Below are positions 16,079 through 25,143 of a stretch of DNA of 64,000 nucleotides, in pieces (the stretch's first letter is position 1; each line of letters starts with the position of its first letter). Made by a program: the position numbers and the translations under genes. The notes under the pieces are model-generated. The model was given only the letters and a program-made list of their open reading frames with translations. It searched no databases and was not told the DNA's origin. The stretch covers positions 6,457 through 70,456 of the forward strand of contig JAKQKF010000046.1 of NCBI GenBank assembly GCA_029560815.1, given 5' to 3'. Origin of the DNA: a bacterium (GTDB lineage Bacteria > KSB1 > UBA2214).

Positions 16079-17788
16079 ATGAGAAGATACGTCGCTGCAA
16101 TCGGCCTGCTTTTCGGCTGGATCGCCACCGGTCTGGCGGAGGATTATTTGATCAATGGCGGACAGTATTCCGAGATCACCTACGAAATGGTACAGCGAGT
16201 CGCACCCGCCCCGGGCACCCAGAAGCTGGTTTTAAGCTACGTTCTGCCGGAAAGTTTCTCTTCGCCCACCTACCGGCAGTCCATCAGTGCCTTCCGCCTC
16301 GATTTCTCGGTTCCGCCCTCCAGCCAGGATGAAAAAGTGGACGAACGCGGCAACCGGATCGTGCGCGCCATCTGGAACAAGCCCCAGTCCATGGTTCAGT
16401 CGACCTTGCGCTTCAAAGCGGGCAACAGCACGGAGCTGAAACCACTGCGCACCAATGCCCCCTTTCCCCTCAGCCAGATCGGCCGCGGTGAGGAGGTCTA
16501 CCTGAAATCAACCGAGCAGGCGCCGGCCGCCAATGAAGAGATCGCCAGTCTGGCCTCCCGGCTGACCGCCGGCAGCAAGACCGAATATGACGCCGTCAAA
16601 CGCATCCTCACCTATGTCGTCGACAATCTGCGCTACGTCCTGGCCCCGCCCAGCTATGACGCCCTCTACTCACTGCGCACCGGCAAGGGCAACTGCCAGA
16701 ACTATTCCCATCTGAGCGCCGCCCTGATGCGCGCCGTCGGCATCCCCTGCCGCATTGTCAACGGCGTCACCCTCAAGGAACCCTACGACGTCGAATTGAC
16801 CAATGGCACCCTCACCCTGCGCATGGCCCAGGGACGCCACTCCTGGATCGAGGTCTGGTTCCCCGACCTGGGCTGGGTCCCCTTCGATCCCCAGCAGACC
16901 GCCCTCTACGTCAGCAACCGCTTCATCCGCGTCGAGATCGGCCTCGATAACGAGGAGACTTGCAACGACGGTCTTATCCGCTGGTCCCAGTCCCAGGGCG
17001 CCGAGGGCAGCCCCCAGTTCGAAGAGACTATCCAGTACGTTCTCGCTTCGGATCGTGTCAACCTGCGTGCGGAAAAACAGAATCATGGTCCGCAAAAACT
17101 GCTCTTCTTTCCGCCCGTCGAGGCCGGCTTCACCCCGGTGGCGGTAAGGTCAGCACTGCCGCCGGCACCCAAGCCCAAGCTCACCGAACAAAAGATCATG
17201 CGCCGTATCGCCTACAGCCAGCCCTTCAGCCAGGGCAACACGGAATTCCCCCAGAATACCGATTTCCTCTCCGCGCGCGGCCCCGCACGCCTGGCAGAGA
17301 GCGGTGAAATGGAGATGCGCAAGAATTTTATGGTCGAAACCGCCGAATATGTCACCACCCAGGGCAATCAGTACGCCCAGACCTTCATCCTCGAAAAACC
17401 CCTCAAGCTCACACAAATAGGCCTCGCCCTGCACAAATTCGGCGGTTCGGGACAGCTCTGGCTCGAAATTCTCCGCGATGACGGCTCGGGCAAACCCGGT
17501 GAGTATATCGCCACCAGCAAGTATCTCGCCCTCGAGGAGATCAAATATTCGCCCGGATATGACTGGGTCGATTTTGACTGCAGCGCGGACGAACTGCTGC
17601 TGCCCCCCGGCCGCTACTGGATGGCCCTCGGCTTCACCGGCAGCCCGATCATCAACTGGTTTTTCTCGTACGGCAAACCCGTGGGGCCGGAAGACGGCAC
17701 CCGCTATAAAACCCTCTTCGACGAAACCTGGAGTCGAAGTCTCGCCTACGAATTCAATTACCGCATCACCGGTCTGACAGGGGAGTAG
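16079..17788 (+). CDS. Exported transglutaminase-like (papain-fold) protein
   Basis: The 569-residue protein has a signal peptide (about 1-20), an N-terminal beta domain, and a transglutaminase-like core with the full triad: Cys206 in GNCQNYS, His254 in GRHSWIEV and Asp270 in PFDP. The core is followed by a linker and a C-terminal jelly-roll-like domain (about 440-565; ILRDDGSGKPG and a GRYWMALGF strand) of the kind found in extracellular proteins. In bacteria such cores are usually proteases or peptide-modifying enzymes rather than crosslinkers; the substrate is unknown. GAGG stands 8 bases before the ATG. The sugar kinase begins 51 bp downstream, so the two may be co-transcribed. Confidence 0.8.
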   Translation: MRRYVAAIGLLFGWIATGLAEDYLINGGQYSEITYEMVQRVAPAPGTQKLVLSYVLPESFSSPTYRQSISAFRLDFSVPPSSQDEKVDERGNRIVRAIWNKPQSMVQSTLRFKAGNSTELKPLRTNAPFPLSQIGRGEEVYLKSTEQAPAANEEIASLASRLTAGSKTEYDAVKRILTYVVDNLRYVLAPPSYDALYSLRTGKGNCQNYSHLSAALMRAVGIPCRIVNGVTLKEPYDVELTNGTLTLRMAQGRHSWIEVWFPDLGWVPFDPQQTALYVSNRFIRVEIGLDNEETCNDGLIRWSQSQGAEGSPQFEETIQYVLASDRVNLRAEKQNHGPQKLLFFPPVEAGFTPVAVRSALPPAPKPKLTEQKIMRRIAYSQPFSQGNTEFPQNTDFLSARGPARLAESGEMEMRKNFMVETAEYVTTQGNQYAQTFILEKPLKLTQIGLALHKFGGSGQLWLEILRDDGSGKPGEYIATSKYLALEEIKYSPGYDWVDFDCSADELLLPPGRYWMALGFTGSPIINWFFSYGKPVGPEDGTRYKTLFDETWSRSLAYEFNYRITGLTGE

Positions 17789-17839
17789 AACCGCTGATGT
17801 TCCTCACTCCATCCATGTTAAAGGCAGCCGGGACAATGA

Positions 17840-19450
17840 ATGACTGAAAAGTACATCCTCACTCACGATCTTGGAACGAGTTCCAACAAAGCCGTTCTCT
17901 TCAACCTTTACGGGCGCTTGATCGCCGAAGCCAGACACGACTATACGGTTCATTATCCGCAAGCCAACTACGCGGAACAGGACCCCTACGATTGGCTCCA
18001 CGCCGTCTACACTTCCACCCATAAGGCGATGCAAATGGCGGGTATTTCCCCCGACCAGATCGCCGGCATCACTTTCAGCTGCCAGATGCAGACCGTGGTC
18101 GCGGTCGATGAAAAGGGCGTCCCTGTCATGCCTGCGATTTCGTGGCTCGATACCAGAGGCCAGGAGATCCTCTATGACAAGCTCTGGACCTGGCCGCGCA
18201 TTATCGGCTACCAGCCTCTCCGTCTGCTCCGCTTCCTCCGCGTCACCGGGGGCGCGCCGGGCCACACCGGCAAGGATCCTATCGCCAAGATCATCTGGCT
18301 GAAAGAAAAAAAGCCCGAGCTTTTCGCCAAAACGGCCAAATTTCTCGATGTCAAGGATTTCGTCATTTACCATCTCACCGGCAACTGGTGCAAGTCGGTC
18401 GATCTGGCCGCAGTCTGGTGGCTTCTCGATACCCGTAAAAACCGCAACCGCTGGGACGAAAAGCTCTGCCGCCTGGCTGGCATCGACCCGAACAAGCTGC
18501 CGCCAGCGCTGCCCAGCGCCGCAGTCGTCGGCACTCTCCAGGATGAGCCCGCCCGTCTGATGGGACTGAAGCCGGGCATCCCGGTGATCAACGGCTCAGG
18601 CGATATCCCCGCCGCCGCGGTCGGTTCCGGCGCTCTTCACGAAGGTGAACTCAGCATCCGCCTCGGCACCAGCGGCGGCATTGCCGGCCATTTCACCCGA
18701 CGCAAAATCGATCTCGCCCACTACGCCGGCTGCATCGGCAGTACCTATCCGGAAAAATATTACCTGGCACTTGCCCACCAGGAGACCATCGGCATCTGCC
18801 TCGAATGGCTGGCCAACCGCATCCTCTATCACAAACAGCGCCTTTCGGAAGAAACCCTCTTCGAGGATGTCTATCAACTCCTCGACCATCTCGCCGCCCA
18901 GGCCCCTCCCGGCTCCGCCGGCCTGATCTTCACGCCGTGGATGTTCGGGGAACGCTGCCCGATCGACGATCATAACGTCCGCGCAGGTCTTTTCAACCTC
19001 CGCCTCGAACACGGACGCGAACACCTCATCCGCGCTGTCCTCGAGGGCATCGCCTTCAATCTGCGCTGGGGACTGGAAGTCCTTGAGAAACTCTATCACC
19101 CCGTCGAAAAGCTTCACATCATCGGCGGCGGGGCCAAAAGTGACATCTGGTGCCAGATCATCGCCGACATCACCAACCGCACCATCTGCCAGGCCGACAA
19201 TCCCCAGCAGGCCAACGCACGCGGCGCGGCGATGCTGGCGAGCCTGTCACTCGGCTATATCAAGAACTTTGAAGCCATCAGCGATCATATTGTCATCCGC
19301 CAACGCTATACACCGGATCCGCAGAACCGCCAGCTCTACGACCACCTCTTCAGGGAGTTTAAAAAGCTCTACAAACAGAACAAGAAATGGTACGCCCGCA
19401 TGAACGGCGAAAAAGGATGGGCGATCACCAGCCGCGCGATGAAACCGTAA
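17840..19450 (+). CDS. FGGY-family carbohydrate kinase
   Basis: The 536-residue protein has both actin-like ATPase domains of the FGGY family (xylulokinase, gluconokinase, glycerol kinase). It shows the N-terminal phosphate loop DLGTSSNKAVLF, the sugar-contact region SCQMQ, the signature region RLGTSGGIAG and the C-terminal adenosine motif IIGGGAKSDIW. It phosphorylates a sugar or polyol with ATP in the cytoplasm; xylulose or gluconate are the most common substrates, but the residues seen do not settle it. No sugar transporter or isomerase lies nearby. Confidence 0.85.
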   Translation: MTEKYILTHDLGTSSNKAVLFNLYGRLIAEARHDYTVHYPQANYAEQDPYDWLHAVYTSTHKAMQMAGISPDQIAGITFSCQMQTVVAVDEKGVPVMPAISWLDTRGQEILYDKLWTWPRIIGYQPLRLLRFLRVTGGAPGHTGKDPIAKIIWLKEKKPELFAKTAKFLDVKDFVIYHLTGNWCKSVDLAAVWWLLDTRKNRNRWDEKLCRLAGIDPNKLPPALPSAAVVGTLQDEPARLMGLKPGIPVINGSGDIPAAAVGSGALHEGELSIRLGTSGGIAGHFTRRKIDLAHYAGCIGSTYPEKYYLALAHQETIGICLEWLANRILYHKQRLSEETLFEDVYQLLDHLAAQAPPGSAGLIFTPWMFGERCPIDDHNVRAGLFNLRLEHGREHLIRAVLEGIAFNLRWGLEVLEKLYHPVEKLHIIGGGAKSDIWCQIIADITNRTICQADNPQQANARGAAMLASLSLGYIKNFEAISDHIVIRQRYTPDPQNRQLYDHLFREFKKLYKQNKKWYARMNGEKGWAITSRAMKP

Positions 19451-19495
19451 CCATGCACCTCTTGGCAGCAACATCATTTTCCGGGAGTGAATGAG

Positions 19496-20536
19496 ATGTC
19501 TCAGCGGGCACCAGGCACCCTTCTTATCGTCGATGATGAGGCCATCATTCGCGATTCCCTTCGCCAATGGCTTGAAATGGAGGGATTCCGCGTCTTCACG
19601 GCCGAAAACGGCGACAGGGCGCTGCAGCTGTGCAAATTCGAAGAGCTGGACGTCGGTATTTTCGATATTCGTATGCCCGGTATGGACGGCATCACCCTGC
19701 TCAGCCGGACCCGCATCTGCCGCCCGGAAATGGATGTAATCATGATGACCGCTTTCGCCAGCATCGAGGATGCGGTCCGCTGCATGAGTGAGGGCGCCCA
19801 TGACTATATCATCAAGCCCTTTCCGCCGGAAAAACTCAGCAAGTCAATCCACCATCTCCTTGAGGCCCGGAAACTCCACGCTGCGCAGCGCGACCTGATC
19901 AGCCAGCAGGGGATGCTCAACCGCTTTTTCGACGCCTGCACACCGTTTCTCGCCCTGGGCACGGCCACAGCCGCTCTCTCCGGGCCGTCCTGGGCCGGAG
20001 CAGGCACCGGACAGGAGAGCGAACAGGAGCCCGCGCTTCTCCGGGAGTTGGTTGACCGGGCACTGGCCATCGGCCTCACCGCGCAGCAGGCCTCTTCACG
20101 CGATCTCCGCACCCTGGTGGAGACCGCCCTGCTGCTGGCCGATATGCAGCCGGATGGCCGGTCACGGCCGAGCCTCGCTGCCTCCGCAGCAGGGGAGAGG
20201 CCGGCCGGCTTGCCCAGCGTGCCGGCCATTCTCGCTCTGCAGCTGCTCTTCGATCACCTTATCCGGAATGGCCATACCGATCCCCTGCTCTCCCTTGAGG
20301 TTGTGCCGGGAACACCCGCGCGGACTCGACTGAGCATCGGCCTCCGCAAACCCTTGTCCGAGCGCGATCGCGCTCTCCTGCTCGCCCGGCAGGAGGGGAG
20401 TGATCCCGATGCAGCCCGGCTCCGGCTCGCTGTACTTTTACTCCGGCTTCTGGACGCTACACTCGCCTTCACTCCCCGCCGCGAAGAGGGTGAAACCATC
20501 CTGATCACCTTTCCCGCTGCTGCAAAGAGCGAGTAG
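19496..20536 (+). CDS. Response regulator with a degenerate kinase-like C-terminal domain
   Basis: Residues 1-125 are a complete receiver (DDE acidic pair, phospho-Asp in IFDIRMPG, Lys in IKPFPPEK). The remaining ~220 residues are Ala/Leu/Arg-rich and contain no DNA-binding motif. Two stretches resemble worn-down HATPase_c motifs: LALQLLFDHLIRNGH (like an N box) and the C-terminal LRLAVLLLRLLDATLAF...ILITFP (like the last helix and strand), but Asn and Gly signature residues are missing. ATP binding is unlikely. The ATG at 19496 is chosen because GGGAG lies 8 bases before it; an in-frame GTG at 19487 is possible. The NtrC-type gene follows after 9 bp. Confidence 0.75.
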   Translation: MSQRAPGTLLIVDDEAIIRDSLRQWLEMEGFRVFTAENGDRALQLCKFEELDVGIFDIRMPGMDGITLLSRTRICRPEMDVIMMTAFASIEDAVRCMSEGAHDYIIKPFPPEKLSKSIHHLLEARKLHAAQRDLISQQGMLNRFFDACTPFLALGTATAALSGPSWAGAGTGQESEQEPALLRELVDRALAIGLTAQQASSRDLRTLVETALLLADMQPDGRSRPSLAASAAGERPAGLPSVPAILALQLLFDHLIRNGHTDPLLSLEVVPGTPARTRLSIGLRKPLSERDRALLLARQEGSDPDAARLRLAVLLLRLLDATLAFTPRREEGETILITFPAAAKSE

Positions 20537-20545
20537 GCTGACCAC

Positions 20546-21910
20546 ATGGAAAACGCCGTGAAAATCCTCATCGTTGACGACGAAGAGCTTTTACGCGAGG
20601 GCTGCCGGCGGCTGCTGGATATGTCCGGTTATGACGTCAAGACTGCTGGAGAGGCCGAATCGGGCCTGCGACTGGCTGCCGCTGAGGTCTTTGAGATCGC
20701 CTTTGTCGACTTCCGCATGCCGGGGATGAGCGGGATCGATTTTATCCGCAGGATGCAGGAGATCAGCCCGTCAACCGATGTGGTGATGATGACCGGCTAT
20801 GCGAGCATTGAAATGGCGGTGGAGGCGATGAAGAACGGTGCGCGTGACTATGTCGCCAAACCTTTTGAAGCGGAACAGATCCTCGAGATCGTCCGCAAAC
20901 TCTTGCAGCACCGCCAGGCTCCCAAAGTTGCCGACTCCGCAGGATTCGCCTTTACATTTAACGACCGGCCGATGCAGATCATCGGCGCGGGCAGCCGCAT
21001 GCAGGAACTTTACGCCCTCATCCGTAAAGTCGCTCCCACCGACAGCACCGTTCTTGTCCAGGGGGAGAGCGGCACCGGCAAGGAACTTGTCGCCAAAGCC
21101 GTCCATGCCTTCAGTCCACGCAAGCACAAACCCTTTTTCGCGATGGATTGCGGATCACTGGTCGAATCACTTTTTGAAAGTGAACTCTTCGGGCATGTTA
21201 GAGGCTCCTTCACCGGCGCCACCGCCACCAAACATGGCGCTTTTGAGCTCGCCCAGGGCGGCACCTTTTTTTTTGATGAGATCGGCAATATCTCTCTCAA
21301 CGTCCAGGCCAAGATCTTGCGCGCCATCCAGGAACGGGAGATCCGCAGAGTCGGCTCCTCTCAGACCATTCCTGTGGATGTCCGCGTTATCGCTGCGACC
21401 AACCTCGACCTCAAAGACGCAGTGAGCGGGGGACAGTTTCGCGAAGATCTCTACTACCGCATCAGCGTCATTCCAATTGTGCTACCTCCTCTACGCGAAA
21501 GGCTTGAAGATATCGAGCTTTTGATGGATCACTTCATCCAAAAGCATAACAAACGGCGCCGCCACAATCCCATCGGCAAGGTCGCTGAACCCGTCCGCGA
21601 ACTGTTTCAACGCTACTCCTGGCCCGGCAATATCAGGGAGCTGGAAAACATGATCGAACGGGCCGCCGTCATCGAGGAGAGCTCCGAACTCACCCTGCAG
21701 AGTCTTCCCCCGCATATCCAGTTCTTCAACGAGCGGGCAGGCGAAAAAAACTCCGGCGCTCCCCTCTCCCTGGCGGAGGTTGAAAAAGAACATATCCATA
21801 AAATCCTTCAGGAAGAGGAGTACAATATCAGCCGGGCCGCCCGATGCCTCGGCATCGACCGCAAGACCCTCTATGACAAGATCCGCCGCTACGGACTCTC
21901 CCTGCCCTGA
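20546..21910 (+). CDS. NtrC-family sigma-54-dependent response regulator
   Basis: 454 residues: receiver (phospho-Asp in FVDFRMPG, Lys in VAKPF), AAA+ domain (Walker A GESGTGKE, sigma-54 loop GSFTGA in place of the usual GAFTGA, Walker B GTFFFDEIG) and a Fis-type HTH (ISRAARCLGIDRKTLYDKIRR). A serine in the loop is a tolerated variant in the family. It is co-transcribed with the receiver protein before it and lies immediately upstream of the hydrogenase operon. It probably takes signals from the hydrogenase-kinase fusion at 26875 or the kinase at 29844. Confidence 0.93.
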   Translation: MENAVKILIVDDEELLREGCRRLLDMSGYDVKTAGEAESGLRLAAAEVFEIAFVDFRMPGMSGIDFIRRMQEISPSTDVVMMTGYASIEMAVEAMKNGARDYVAKPFEAEQILEIVRKLLQHRQAPKVADSAGFAFTFNDRPMQIIGAGSRMQELYALIRKVAPTDSTVLVQGESGTGKELVAKAVHAFSPRKHKPFFAMDCGSLVESLFESELFGHVRGSFTGATATKHGAFELAQGGTFFFDEIGNISLNVQAKILRAIQEREIRRVGSSQTIPVDVRVIAATNLDLKDAVSGGQFREDLYYRISVIPIVLPPLRERLEDIELLMDHFIQKHNKRRRHNPIGKVAEPVRELFQRYSWPGNIRELENMIERAAVIEESSELTLQSLPPHIQFFNERAGEKNSGAPLSLAEVEKEHIHKILQEEEYNISRAARCLGIDRKTLYDKIRRYGLSLP

Positions 21911-22088
21911 TCTCACACTCATACCGTCTCTCCTAATGCCTGGTGCTTCTCTGGAGGAAAAGGCTCCGCAGCCGACTACCCTGACGGAATTTCTTTCACA
22001 AGCCCCACTCGCAGCCTATCGTCCAGGGCCTGTAACGCCTCGGCCGGCTTTTTTAACTGTGCTTAGTGTGGAGTTTCGCCACATATGA

Positions 22089-22108
22089 TTCTATCAATTA
22101 TGATAGAA
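22089..22108. promoter_or_regulatory. 20-bp palindrome, candidate activator site of the hydrogenase operon
   Basis: TTCTATCA-ATTA-TGATAGAA has perfect 8-bp arms. It is about 110 bp upstream of the sigma-54-like element and 140 bp upstream of the first start codon, the normal place for an NtrC-type enhancer. Confidence 0.5.
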
Positions 22109-22197
22109 CTTGTGCTATTTCGTACAGCTGAATTTACTTCGGTACTGTAATTCAATAATAATCAATGTAATATTCTATCGCTCCGAATCCCGGTTTG

Positions 22198-22213
22198 TGG
22201 CATGCTATTTGAC
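22198..22213 (+). promoter_or_regulatory. Weak sigma-54-like promoter element
   Basis: TGGCAT-GCTAT-TTGAC has the right spacing and the -24 GG, but GA replaces the GC expected at -12. It may be a weak or strongly activator-dependent promoter, or chance. Confidence 0.3.
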
Positions 22214-22251
22214 CTGTTGAGCGCAAAGGAACTATCATTCGGCTTGATGTC

Positions 22252-22626
22252 ATGAATTGTCTCATCGTCGCAAATCCACACAAGAGCATTACGCAGGAGC
22301 TGGACCACTTTCTCCGCACCAATGCAATCGCCACATTTATGGTCGAGGACGCCGTCAAGGCCCTCGAACAGGTGCAGCGCCAGCATTTCGACCTCATCGT
22401 CCTTGACGCCCGGACCCATGGTCTGAAAATCGACCAAGCCATCCGGCTCCTCAAGGGGTGTGATCCCTCGATGCGCATTATCGTGCGGACAGAGGAGAAT
22501 ACGCGCAGCCTCGAGGGCAAGGTCCGCCGGGAACAAGTTTTTTATTACCATGTGGATTCACTCGGCATGCAAGATCTGCAACTGGCCGTCACTGCGGCGC
22601 TGGGCATCGATACTCTCAAACACTAA
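22252..22626 (+). CDS. Degenerate stand-alone receiver-like protein
   Basis: The 124 residues follow the receiver fold: beta1 MNCLIVANPH, beta3 LIVLDARTHG with an Asp in the phosphorylation place, and beta4 RIIVRTE. The acidic pair after beta1 is replaced (ANPH) and the conserved Lys of beta5 is absent (YYHVDS). Phosphorylation in the normal way is therefore unlikely; it may be a protein-interaction module. It is the first gene of hydrogenase operon 1, 31 bp before hydC. Confidence 0.65.
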   Translation: MNCLIVANPHKSITQELDHFLRTNAIATFMVEDAVKALEQVQRQHFDLIVLDARTHGLKIDQAIRLLKGCDPSMRIIVRTEENTRSLEGKVRREQVFYYHVDSLGMQDLQLAVTAALGIDTLKH

Positions 22627-22657
22627 ATCAACAAAAGTCATATCGCAAGAGGACAGC

Positions 22658-23122
22658 ATGGAAATTCAAGAGGTCTACGCAAAGTATCCCCAAAATGATC
22701 CCTCGATCCTCATTCCGATCCTCCAGGATATTCAGGAGGTAAGCGGCTATCTCTCCGAGGACGATCTGGAGCACGTCGCCGAACACACCAGGCTGCCAGT
22801 CAGCCGTGTTTATGGGGTGGCGACCTTTTACAACCAGTTCCGTCTGCGGCCGCTGGGCAAGCACGTCATTCGCGTCTGCCGCGGCACGGCCTGCCATGTC
22901 AAGGGATCATTTGATATTCTGACCACACTCGAAAATGAACTGGGTATCAAGGCCGGTCAGACCAGCAAAGACCTCCAGTTTTCAATCGAAACTGTTGCCT
23001 GCATCGGCGCCTGCAGCATTGCCCCGGTGATCACCATCGATGACGAATTTCACGGCGGACTGACGGTCAAGGCTGTGCAAAAGTTGATTGCTTCAATGAA
23101 AAAGACTACTAATGAAGAATGA
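22658..23122 (+). CDS. hydC: [FeFe]-hydrogenase subunit HydC (NuoE-like 2Fe-2S protein), set 1
   Basis: The 154-residue NuoE-like protein has a helical N terminus and a thioredoxin-like domain whose four Cys (CRGTACHV and ACIGACSIAP) hold one [2Fe-2S] cluster. In trimeric HydABC enzymes it binds HydB and takes part in NAD-linked electron flow. AAGAGGA precedes the ATG at 22658. It ends 7 bases before the chosen start of hydB. Confidence 0.9.
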   Translation: MEIQEVYAKYPQNDPSILIPILQDIQEVSGYLSEDDLEHVAEHTRLPVSRVYGVATFYNQFRLRPLGKHVIRVCRGTACHVKGSFDILTTLENELGIKAGQTSKDLQFSIETVACIGACSIAPVITIDDEFHGGLTVKAVQKLIASMKKTTNEE

Positions 23123-23129
23123 GGCTGGT

Positions 23130-25127
23130 ATGAATTCATATGCGCAGATATTTGCCAACTGCTGGCACACCACTGAAAAACCTTGCGTCCATTACATAGA
23201 TTGCATCAACGAAGGACAAAAGTGCCACCAGTCCGCAGAAAGCAAGAAACAGCTTGACGCCTTTAAATCCGAAATCCTGCTGCAGAACCACAAGGAACCG
23301 GTGATCCTCATTGGCATGGGGACCTGCGGCCTCGCCAACGGCGCCAACCGGGTGCATGCGGCGATCCTGAGTGAACTGGAGAGGCTGAACCTCGAGATCA
23401 AGGTCGTGCCTACCGGATGCGTTGGCTACTGCTCCAAAGAGGTGATCGTCGACATTAAAATCCCGGGCCGTGCCCGACTCTGTTACTGCAAGGTCAAACC
23501 GGAAGATGTCCCCCTGCTCCTGCAAAAAACCCTGGTTGAGAACGAGGTGGTTGAGGAGAAACTGCTCGGCATCTATGAATCGGCCAACGGCAAGACCGGC
23601 TGGAAAGAGCTGCCCTTCCTCAATCAGGTGCCCTTTTTCGCCAAACAGAAAAAGCTGGTGCTCGAGAACTGCGGTGTCATTGATCCCGAGAGCATCGACC
23701 AGTATCTTGCCCGCGGTGGCTACAGGGGCCTCTCCCGCGCTATCAGTAAAATGACCCCAGCCGAGGTGGTCAAGGAGATCCTCAAATCGGGTCTGCGCGG
23801 CCGTGGCGGCGGCGGTTTTCCGACCGGGAAAAAATGGGAATTCGCCCTCAATCAGCCCGCTGAACAGAAATATATCGTCTGCAACGCAGACGAGGGCGAT
23901 CCGGGCGCTTTCATGGACCGTGCCGTGATGGAGAGCGATCCTCACCGTGTCATCGAAGGCATGATCATCGGCGCCTATGCCATCGGAGCCAGCGAAGGCT
24001 ACATCTACTGCCGTGCAGAGTATCCCCTCGCCATCAAGCGGCTGGAAAAGACCATCGCCGACGCGAAAGCCTATGGCCTGCTCGGACAGAACATCCTCGG
24101 CAGCGGCTTTAATCTGAACCTCAAGATCAAAAAAGGCGCCGGTGCATTTGTCTGCGGCGAAGAAACCGCTCTCCTGCACTCCATCGAAGGCAAGCGCGGT
24201 ATGCCGCGGCCCCGTCCGCCTTTCCCGGCGGTCTCGGGCCTTTTCGGCAAACCGACGGTCATCAACAATGTCGAAACCTTCGCCAATGTGCCAAACATCA
24301 TGCGCGATGGCGCCGACAAGTACGCCGCCATCGGCACCGAGGGCTCCAAGGGGACCAAGATCTTTGCCCTCTCCGGCAAGATCACCAACACCGGGCTGGT
24401 GGAAGTGCCGATGGGCGTGACCCTCCGTGAAGTGGTCTATGATATCGGCGCCGGCTGCCCGGATGGTAAAAAATTCAAGGCCGTTCAGATCGGCGGCCCC
24501 TCCGGCGGCGCTCTGCCGGAACAGGTCATCGATACCCAGATAGATTATGAAAACCTCAAAAAGGTCGGCGCCATGATGGGCTCGGGCGGCCTGGTGGTCA
24601 TGGATGAAACCACCTGTATGGTTGACGTCGCCAAGTATTTTATGACCTTCATCCAGTCCGAATCCTGCGGCAAGTGCATCCCCTGCCGTGAAGGCACCAA
24701 GCGGCTGCTGGAGATCCTCGAACGGCTGACCCAGAGCTACCGCAGCGAAAAGTCTCCGGACGAGGCTTTGCTGCGCTTTCAGGGCATGGTCTACCTGGAG
24801 CGCCTCTCAGAGGTGATCCGGGATACCTCCCTCTGCGGGTTGGGACAGACTGCGGCCAACCCGGTCATGAGTACCTTGCGCTATTTCCGCGATGAATACG
24901 AAGCTCATCTCTACGATCGCAAGTGCCCGGCCGGCAGCTGCCGCGAGCTGCTCACCTACCATATCGACACCGACAAATGCACCGGCTGCACGGTCTGTGC
25001 GCGCAAATGTCCCCAGAACGCCATCCTGGGCGAGAAGGGTAAAGCCCATTATATCATCGACGAAAAGTGCATCCGCTGTGATCAGTGCCGCGCCAACTGC
25101 AAATTCGATGCGATCTTTGTAGAGTAA
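23130..25127 (+). CDS. hydB: NAD(P)-binding flavoprotein subunit HydB of trimeric [FeFe]-hydrogenase, set 1
   Basis: The roughly 665-residue NuoF-like protein binds FMN, NAD(H) and clusters. Order: an unusual N-terminal extension with four Cys in the first 32 residues (Cys11, 19, 25, 32), a thioredoxin-like 2Fe-2S domain (GTCGLA, TGCVGYC), the FMN/NAD core (GRGGGGFPTGKKW; GAGAFVCGEETALL), the [4Fe-4S] site ESCGKCIPC with a distal Cys in SLCGLGQ, and a C-terminal 2[4Fe-4S] ferredoxin domain (CTGCTVCARKC, CIRCDQCRANC). The start at 23130 follows GAGG by five bases; ATG 23112 is in frame but overlaps hydC and lacks a ribosome site. This is the full bifurcating-type architecture known from Thermotoga HydB. 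Confidence 0.92.
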   Translation: MNSYAQIFANCWHTTEKPCVHYIDCINEGQKCHQSAESKKQLDAFKSEILLQNHKEPVILIGMGTCGLANGANRVHAAILSELERLNLEIKVVPTGCVGYCSKEVIVDIKIPGRARLCYCKVKPEDVPLLLQKTLVENEVVEEKLLGIYESANGKTGWKELPFLNQVPFFAKQKKLVLENCGVIDPESIDQYLARGGYRGLSRAISKMTPAEVVKEILKSGLRGRGGGGFPTGKKWEFALNQPAEQKYIVCNADEGDPGAFMDRAVMESDPHRVIEGMIIGAYAIGASEGYIYCRAEYPLAIKRLEKTIADAKAYGLLGQNILGSGFNLNLKIKKGAGAFVCGEETALLHSIEGKRGMPRPRPPFPAVSGLFGKPTVINNVETFANVPNIMRDGADKYAAIGTEGSKGTKIFALSGKITNTGLVEVPMGVTLREVVYDIGAGCPDGKKFKAVQIGGPSGGALPEQVIDTQIDYENLKKVGAMMGSGGLVVMDETTCMVDVAKYFMTFIQSESCGKCIPCREGTKRLLEILERLTQSYRSEKSPDEALLRFQGMVYLERLSEVIRDTSLCGLGQTAANPVMSTLRYFRDEYEAHLYDRKCPAGSCRELLTYHIDTDKCTGCTVCARKCPQNAILGEKGKAHYIIDEKCIRCDQCRANCKFDAIFVE

Positions 25128-25143
25128 AACCAAGAGGACGATC

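Larger units (their letters stand above)
21911..22251 (+). other. Intergenic regulatory region before hydrogenase operon 1
   Basis: No gene is visible in these 341 bases. The first part is GC-rich and ends in CGGCCGGC followed by T6 (about 22038-22051), a possible weak terminator of the regulator gene. The rest is AT-rich, with the palindrome at 22089 and a sigma-54-like element at 22198. Confidence 0.5.
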
